From CAYJAD01 sp964370305 (GTDB taxonomy: Bacteria > Desulfobacterota > Desulfovibrionia > Desulfovibrionales > Desulfovibrionaceae), in NCBI GenBank assembly GCA_964370305.1, contig CAYJIU010000064.1:1-11912 (forward strand): a stretch of DNA of 11,912 nt. Direction: 5' to 3'. Shown piece by piece: positions 7,695-11,912 of this stretch; position 1 is the stretch's first letter, and the number at the start of each line of letters is the position of its first letter. The position numbers were made by a program, and so were the translations under genes. The notes below the pieces were generated by a model. That model did no database searches, was not told the DNA's origin, and was given only the letters and a program-made list of their open reading frames with translations.

Positions 7695-8350
7695 TGCGCA
7701 TAAAAACTTTTCTATGTTTAGCGGTTATTGTTTGTACTACATTCTTGCTTGGGGCTTGCCAAAAAACCATGAAGGATGTGGAGCGCAGTGCTTCGGTTAT
7801 ACCTCTTGATTTGACAGTGGGGGTAGTTCCCTTTAACCAGCCTAAAAACACCAGTGCCCTCATCGCAGGATATATTCCTCAAAATCAAGGTGTTATACCT
7901 AGGGATGTCTTGCCGCAATTGGATATTATGTTGCGCAGTAAATTATATGAAACAAAGCGCACCTACACTTGGCTTGCTGCGCCACTATCCATAGCCAGTA
8001 GTGATTATCATGACTCCGAGACACCCCAAGGTCTTGCCCCATGGCTTAACTATGGGCGTGAATACAGAGTTGATTTCTTGATTGTACCACAAGTTATAAA
8101 CTGGCATCAGCGCGAAGGTTCGCGAGCTGGCGTAACCAACCCAGCCCATGTACGGGTGGAATTTTTCTTACTTGATGTACGTAATGGCCGTATATTCCGC
8201 CGCTCTGTATTTGAAGAAAAGCAAGTGGGCCTTGTGGATGACATTTCACGCGTGGGTGATTTTTTCAAGCGCGGTGGCGGTTGGGTAACTGCCGAAGAGT
8301 TGACCCAAGATGGTATTGATAAAGCTATGCAGGAGTTGGGTTTACGATGA
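7694..8350 (+). CDS. predicted outer-membrane lipoprotein of unknown function
   Basis: I do not recognise a named family. The 218-residue protein starts with a lipoprotein signal peptide: positive MRIK, a hydrophobic core, and the lipobox LLGAC, with C22 as the lipidated residue. The next residue is Q rather than D, so by the usual Asp(+2) rule it should be sorted to the outer membrane. The mature part begins with LTVGVVPFNQP and alternates short hydrophobic strands with helices, somewhat like small lipoproteins of the CsgG, LpoB or TolB-N type, but this is only a fold-level impression. A glycine-rich FKRGGGWVTAEEL near 191-203 may be a conserved motif. It starts in the hisB stop (TAATG), with AAGGAGGG at 7678-7685. 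It overlaps hisA by four bases (ATGA). It is thus expressed with histidine enzymes without an obvious link to them. Confidence 0.85.
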   Translation: MRIKTFLCLAVIVCTTFLLGACQKTMKDVERSASVIPLDLTVGVVPFNQPKNTSALIAGYIPQNQGVIPRDVLPQLDIMLRSKLYETKRTYTWLAAPLSIASSDYHDSETPQGLAPWLNYGREYRVDFLIVPQVINWHQREGSRAGVTNPAHVRVEFFLLDVRNGRIFRRSVFEEKQVGLVDDISRVGDFFKRGGGWVTAEELTQDGIDKAMQELGLR

Positions 8351-9081
8351 TTGTTTTTCCAGCGGTAGATATTAAGGATGGTAAGGCTGTACGCTTAAAA
8401 CAAGGGCGCGCTGAGCAGTCTACAGTTTTTGAGAATGACCCTGTAAAGGCTGCAAGCTTATGGCAAGATGTCGGTGCCAAATGGCTACACGTGGTTGATC
8501 TTGACGGCGCATTTGACGGCGTTCCGGTAAGTGCTCATGTGGTTGGCCAAATCTGCAAGCAGTTAAACATACCCGTACAACTTGGCGGCGGCATCAGGCA
8601 TATTGATACAGCTAAAGCCTATTTTGACGCTGGCGTACAAAGGTTAATTATTGGCACCATGGCCCTAGAAGAGCCCACAATGTTTAAAAAACTTTGTACA
8701 GCTTTTCCTAATCGCATTGGGGTTTCTCTGGATGCAGATAATGGCCAGCTAAAAACCAAGGGCTGGGTTGAGAGTGCAGGGCTAAGCGTGGATGAAGTGC
8801 TCCCCCGTTTACATGAAGATGGGGCAGCTTTTATTATATATACTGATATCGCACGCGATGGCATGCAAAGCGGAGTAAATGTGCAAGCCATGGAGCATAT
8901 TTGCAACCTTTCGCAATTACCAGTCATTGCCGCTGGCGGAGTTAGCACCATTGAAGATATTAAAAAGCTCTACCCCTTAAGTAAAATGAGCACTCTGCAA
9001 GGGGCCATTAGTGGACGAGCTTTGTATGAAGGTACACTCAAACTTGAAGAGGCAAATACGTGGATTGCTAGTCAAAGTTAA
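8347..9081 (+). CDS. hisA: phosphoribosyl-formimino-AICAR-ribotide isomerase
   Basis: HisA performs the Amadori-type isomerisation of ProFAR to PRFAR, the step before HisF/HisH. The 244-residue protein is a TIM barrel of normal length. D8 in FPAVDIKDGKAVRL is the general base. VQLGGGIR (77-84) binds one substrate phosphate, D129 lies in GVSLDA, and YTDIARDGM (165-173) is the second catalytic segment. VIAAGGVST (193-201) binds the other phosphate. The closely related HisF usually has different sequences at these loops, so HisA is preferred. The ATG overlaps the end of the lipoprotein gene (ATGA), with AGGAG at 8331-8335 slightly far upstream, so translation is probably coupled. It is the last gene of the long plus-strand run. 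Confidence 0.96.
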   Translation: MIVFPAVDIKDGKAVRLKQGRAEQSTVFENDPVKAASLWQDVGAKWLHVVDLDGAFDGVPVSAHVVGQICKQLNIPVQLGGGIRHIDTAKAYFDAGVQRLIIGTMALEEPTMFKKLCTAFPNRIGVSLDADNGQLKTKGWVESAGLSVDEVLPRLHEDGAAFIIYTDIARDGMQSGVNVQAMEHICNLSQLPVIAAGGVSTIEDIKKLYPLSKMSTLQGAISGRALYEGTLKLEEANTWIASQS

Positions 9082-9115
9082 GTGGTTAACAATATAATGC
9101 CCTACACAAAAATGT

Positions 9116-9135
9116 TTGCATAATAAATTATGCAA
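9116..9135. terminator. hairpin between convergent hisA and ept-like gene
   Basis: TTGCATAA (9116-9123) and TTATGCAA (9128-9135) form a perfect 8-bp stem with a 4-base loop, 34 bases past the hisA stop and 29 bases past the stop of the convergent gene. Minus-strand transcripts meet a short T-run (CATTTTTG) after the stem; the plus-strand side has none. It is probably a weak terminator serving one or both genes. Confidence 0.45.
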
Positions 9136-9164
9136 GAGATTTCGATAATAAGTTCTGAAAAATT

Positions 9165-11483
9165 TTATATACCATAAGGTGATTCAAAGGGCACTAATAG
9201 CTTGTCTAAATGGTTGTAATGCCAAGTTTTGGTGTATATATTTTTATCATGAAAGTTAGTATTAAATGTCCAACCATAGGCTTTTATATCATGTGGTAGC
9301 ATGGGTAATATTTTATTTTTTATAACATAATCTGCTTTTACGTCATAGCTTACACCACGTATTTTGTTGTCACTTACGCGCCTTGCAATGTCATAAAATA
9401 ATTTTTCCTCTCCCTTTTCAAAAGACTTCATGATTGCTTGCCATGGCAAGTAGTAGCTCGTTTGCCACTTGTTATTAGAAAAAAGTTCTAATGCCTTAAA
9501 GTTTGAGCTTTCTATAAGCGCAATATGCTTCAACCCATATGTAGCATCAATACTTTCTAGGTAGGCTAAAATATCGTGCTTATTCGCTTCTTCCATATTT
9601 TTAATATCAAGCCACAGGAAATTAGGTTTTTTAATTAACGCGCTTAAATAAATGTGCAAAGGCATACCCGTTAAGGTTGGCTTATCGTGCCCAAGAATAA
9701 GTTCTTTTTTACCGTTATTAGTCATGAAAATAAGGTCAATTTCTAAATTCATAATTCCTAAACTAAGCCCTTGATTGGCTTTGAACGTGGTGTTTGCTCT
9801 GTGCATACCAAGCAACTTGCCATCATCACTAGCGTTTTTAAGAGCAACTAGCATAGGATCCTCGGCAATTTTTTTATATTCCGTAATGGCTGCATTATCA
9901 AAATTCAAATCATATTCGTTACTTGATATGTCAAAACGGCTATCGTAGGTGGGTGTATTTATATGCTGAAGCCCTATAGATAAGTCGTAGATTAAATCAT
10001 TACTAAAAACTTTATCAACATTAGCGGATAGGCTTTGAACTTTATCTTTATATTTATCTTGGTATGCGGGTGAAAGATATAAAAGCATAGGAATTCTGGA
10101 CATAGTCCACGTAAAATTTGTAAAATTATGTGGGCCATTACGAACAAATATATCATCACCGTGATCAGCAAAGTATAAAAAAGTCGTTGGAATATGGCTA
10201 TATTGCTCTACTGCCTTAAAAATTTCACTCAAGACAAAATCTGTATGTTTTATAGAAGTTAGATATGTAGACATCTCTTCCATAAGCACCTTATCATCAA
10301 ATATTTTTCCAACATTTCCTTTGTCTTTTAATTCATACGAAGGAAAATCTTTAGGAAATCTGTCTGAATATCTACTGTGACTTCCCAATAAATGTACTAT
10401 GAGTAAATTGTTTTCATTTGGCTTAATTTGTTGCAGTGTTTTTCTAATTTCTGGTAACAAAATATCGTCTGGTATTTTAATGGACTTTAGATAGTCACCA
10501 AAGTTAAAAAATTTTACATTTTTTGCTTGGTGAGCAAGGGCAGATATGGGTGTATCCCATGGCCCCATGTAGTATTGGTTACTTATCCAATGTGTATTAA
10601 TATTCGCAGCTTGAGCAATTTGTATTAGGGTTGTACTCATTGGGTACGCAAGGCCAGTACTTTGCCTGCCATCGGTGAGTGCTGCAGTTAACACTGGTAC
10701 TGTGTGGGTGTGATGAGAGTAAGCATTGGAAAAGGAAAACCAATTTTTATCATTAATTAGTGATTCACGCCATGGTGTATTTTGAAAAAGTTTAGACTGC
10801 CCTGTAAAGTCCCTACTTTCAGATTCACCTATAATAATAACGTGAAGTTCTCCAAGTTCTTTTTTATTAGCTGTAACTTTTGTTTTACTAATTTTCTCAG
10901 CAAAATGTTTAAAATTTTGTATATTAGTGTGGTATTGTTCATATTTTATTAAGGAAAATTTAACTGCTTCAATTTGAGTAAACAAAAAACATGACCCAAT
11001 TATAAGGATAATAAAACTTATAAACTTGAATGTTGATTTAATTTTAATATTTTTTGATGCTTTGTATACGCTAAAAAATGTGATGGCTGTTAAAATTGGA
11101 GAAATGTAAGAAAAAATAAACAATTGATTATTTTTCGCGGATTCAAATATAAATGCCAAACCTTCATCCAATGTTGTCTGACAAATTGCCTCTATGTCAG
11201 TATAACTAATTGAAGAATGTGTATTCACATAGTAAAGCAATATAGACCAAAAAGCATAGTGAAAAATAGCAAATAGTATGGAAAATATAAATATAAATAT
11301 TTGCTTAAATTTAAAATTTATTGAATATATTATAATTAATTGTAACAATATACATACTGAAAAAAATAAAGGAATAAAAATTTTAAAAAAAGATTGTATC
11401 CCACCGATTATATATAAACTCAATGTTAATGACAGGATCCAAAAAAAGGAAAAAATAAAAGCACCATGTTTCAATTTTATCAT
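9165..11483 (-). CDS. membrane phosphoethanolamine transferase-like protein with C-terminal GDPD-like domain
   Basis: This protein has two enzyme-like parts. Counting from the start chosen here, residues 1-175 are hydrophobic with about five membrane segments. Residues about 211-475 form a periplasmic sulfatase-fold domain like EptA/MCR-type transferases, which move phosphoethanolamine from phosphatidylethanolamine to lipid A or glycans. IIGESESRD supplies metal ligand E220. SHHTHTVPVL supplies nucleophile candidate T261. HLLGSHSRY matches the family HQMGSHG element (H369). FADHGDD gives D440 and H441, and NGPHNFT gives H452. Residues about 555-772 resemble glycerophosphodiester phosphodiesterases (GDPD): H561-R562, NLEIDL with E581 and D583, GHD with H599, WLDIKN, and a late GWTFN. 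The ATG at 11481-11483 has GGAG (11489-11492) five bases upstream; an ATG at 11510 would add nine residues without a good site. The gene is more AT-rich than its neighbours, suggesting transfer. Substrates are unknown. Confidence 0.85.
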   Translation of the reverse strand: MIKLKHGAFIFSFFWILSLTLSLYIIGGIQSFFKIFIPLFFSVCILLQLIIIYSINFKFKQIFIFIFSILFAIFHYAFWSILLYYVNTHSSISYTDIEAICQTTLDEGLAFIFESAKNNQLFIFSYISPILTAITFFSVYKASKNIKIKSTFKFISFIILIIGSCFLFTQIEAVKFSLIKYEQYHTNIQNFKHFAEKISKTKVTANKKELGELHVIIIGESESRDFTGQSKLFQNTPWRESLINDKNWFSFSNAYSHHTHTVPVLTAALTDGRQSTGLAYPMSTTLIQIAQAANINTHWISNQYYMGPWDTPISALAHQAKNVKFFNFGDYLKSIKIPDDILLPEIRKTLQQIKPNENNLLIVHLLGSHSRYSDRFPKDFPSYELKDKGNVGKIFDDKVLMEEMSTYLTSIKHTDFVLSEIFKAVEQYSHIPTTFLYFADHGDDIFVRNGPHNFTNFTWTMSRIPMLLYLSPAYQDKYKDKVQSLSANVDKVFSNDLIYDLSIGLQHINTPTYDSRFDISSNEYDLNFDNAAITEYKKIAEDPMLVALKNASDDGKLLGMHRANTTFKANQGLSLGIMNLEIDLIFMTNNGKKELILGHDKPTLTGMPLHIYLSALIKKPNFLWLDIKNMEEANKHDILAYLESIDATYGLKHIALIESSNFKALELFSNNKWQTSYYLPWQAIMKSFEKGEEKLFYDIARRVSDNKIRGVSYDVKADYVIKNKILPMLPHDIKAYGWTFNTNFHDKNIYTKTWHYNHLDKLLVPFESPYGI

Positions 11484-11735
11484 GAATTCTCCAGACGAGA
11501 TGTTTTTCATTTAACTTTACTGAAAAAATATTCTTAAAAAAAACAATTTGTTGAAGTAAAATATATTAATAAAAGATACACAGTATTGGAATGAAATTCA
11601 AGCACTAATCTCTATAGCTTTTATCTTTCAAAACCAAGCTAGATGGCATGACTAAAGCTTTGCATAAATATTTTTTAAAATAACAATATTTCACTGTAAT
11701 AATCTGTAATTTTTTGAAAATTAATCTTGCGCAAC
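11484..11735. other. AT-rich intergenic region upstream of the ept-like gene
   Basis: Apart from the candidate promoter and the ribosome binding site I see no gene, tRNA-like fold or long repeat here. The very high A+T content matches that of the adjoining ept-like gene and ends abruptly at the GC-rich terminator near 11742. Confidence 0.5.
11573..11601 (-). promoter_or_regulatory. possible promoter for the ept-like gene
   Basis: On the minus strand, TTGAAT (11601-11596) and TATCTT (11578-11573) are 17 bases apart, each matching four of six consensus bases. The start site would be near 11566, leaving a leader of about 80 bases. In DNA this AT-rich such matches arise easily, so it is only a candidate. 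Confidence 0.3.
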
Positions 11736-11759
11736 AAAAAACCCCGCGTTTGCGGGGGG
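11736..11759 (-). terminator. strong intrinsic terminator, minus strand
   Basis: CCCCGC (11742-11747) pairs with GCGGGG (11752-11757) across a 4-base loop, and the run of six A at 11736-11741 reads as six T after the stem on the minus strand. This is a textbook intrinsic terminator for a transcript coming leftward from the right edge of the window. No T-run follows on the plus strand. Confidence 0.88.
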
Positions 11760-11898
11760 TCAGACTGATGACAAACCCCACCTTGTGGGTTTTGCGCCGC
11801 TATTGTCAGCAAGGCTGCCAAGCGGAAAGGCACGAAAATCAATCGCTTTACGGCGATAGCAAAGCTCCGCCTGCTCTTGATTTATCGGTCGTGCTGAC
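11759..11898 (-). repeat. nested inverted-repeat element, candidate structured RNA or interspersed repeat
   Basis: Three arm pairs nest within one another: 11805-11811 with 11892-11898 (7 bp), 11830-11835 with 11889-11894 (6 bp, sharing three bases with the first), and 11836-11842 with 11877-11883 (7 bp). Inside them, ATCGC (11842-11846) can pair with GCGAT (11853-11857). Alternatively GGCG (11852-11855) pairs with CGCC (11868-11871), enclosing AGC/GCT. A separate hairpin joins 11773-11781 with 11785-11792. The set ends at the intrinsic terminator on the minus strand, as expected of a small RNA, or of a palindromic repeat inserted between genes. Confidence 0.5.
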
Positions 11899-11909
11899 TT
11901 TGTCAACAC
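11760..11909 (-). CDS. short open frame (49 codons), hypothetical, may be incidental
   Basis: A frame on the minus strand is open from the window edge to a TGA at 11760-11762, directly before the strong terminator. Possible starts are GTG at 11909 or TTG at 11906; any ribosome binding site would lie outside the window. The peptide is basic and polar, starting VLTKSARPINQEQAELC and ending PTRWGLSSV. I have an unverified impression of having seen similar short hypothetical proteins in Desulfovibrio genomes, where they may simply be translations of a repeated DNA element. No known domain or signal peptide is visible. Because the DNA underneath is highly self-complementary, the open frame could be a by-product of a structured RNA or interspersed repeat. 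It could also be the tail of a longer gene that starts outside the window. Confidence 0.3.
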   Translation of the reverse strand: MLTKSARPINQEQAELCYRRKAIDFRAFPLGSLADNSGAKPTRWGLSSV

Positions 11910-11912
11910 TCT

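Noticed and set aside
11278..11514. 78-codon plus-strand frame opposite the membrane region of the ept-like gene
   Set aside because: It is asparagine/isoleucine/lysine-rich, antisense to predicted transmembrane helices, and has no ribosome binding site; a by-product of AT-rich DNA.
1..11912. CRISPR array, tRNA, rRNA, insertion sequence or integrase
   Set aside because: No regularly spaced direct repeats, cloverleaf with CCA end, rRNA-like stretch, transposase or recombinase motif was found on either strand.

Overview
The window looks like chromosomal DNA from a Gram-negative sulfate-reducer-type deltaproteobacterium (Desulfovibrionaceae or a close relative). This is inferred from the gene order guaB-guaA-tatB-tatC-hisB-lipoprotein-hisA, which I associate with Desulfovibrio, from the outer-membrane-type lipoprotein and Ept-like enzyme, and from good AGGAG-type ribosome binding sites. 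Base composition is moderate in the central block and clearly AT-rich in the last gene. The species cannot be named from the sequence alone.

Layout. Positions 1-324 hold no convincing gene: there are terminator-like hairpins at 1-25 and 62-80 and an inverted repeat just past the end of tatD. Two minus-strand genes follow as a probable pair: tatD (325-1149, probable TTG start) and, upstream of it, a GT4-type glycosyltransferase (1224-2288). A short divergent region (2289-2418) carries a perfect sigma70-type promoter for guaB and a weaker, overlapping promoter facing the glycosyltransferase. The plus strand then runs without a long gap: guaB, guaA, tatB, tatC, hisB, a small lipoprotein gene and hisA (2419-9081). 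A second promoter may lie ahead of hisB. A hairpin at 9116-9135 separates hisA from the convergent minus-strand gene at 9165-11483. That gene encodes a membrane-anchored phosphoethanolamine-transferase-like enzyme with a GDPD-like domain at its C-terminus. The last 180 bases hold a compact, highly self-complementary element ending in a strong minus-strand intrinsic terminator. A 49-codon reading frame overlaps it.

How the genes fit together. GuaB and GuaA perform the two steps from IMP to GMP. TatB and TatC form the substrate-receptor part of the twin-arginine exporter; no TatA is present here. HisB and HisA are histidine-biosynthesis enzymes, and the lipoprotein gene between them is translationally coupled on both sides. 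The Ept/GDPD fusion probably acts on lipid or polysaccharide head groups at the outer face of the inner membrane.

The two observations most worth a second look are the Ept/GDPD two-domain protein and the structured element at the right edge. The 122-residue acidic N-terminal extension of TatC is a third.
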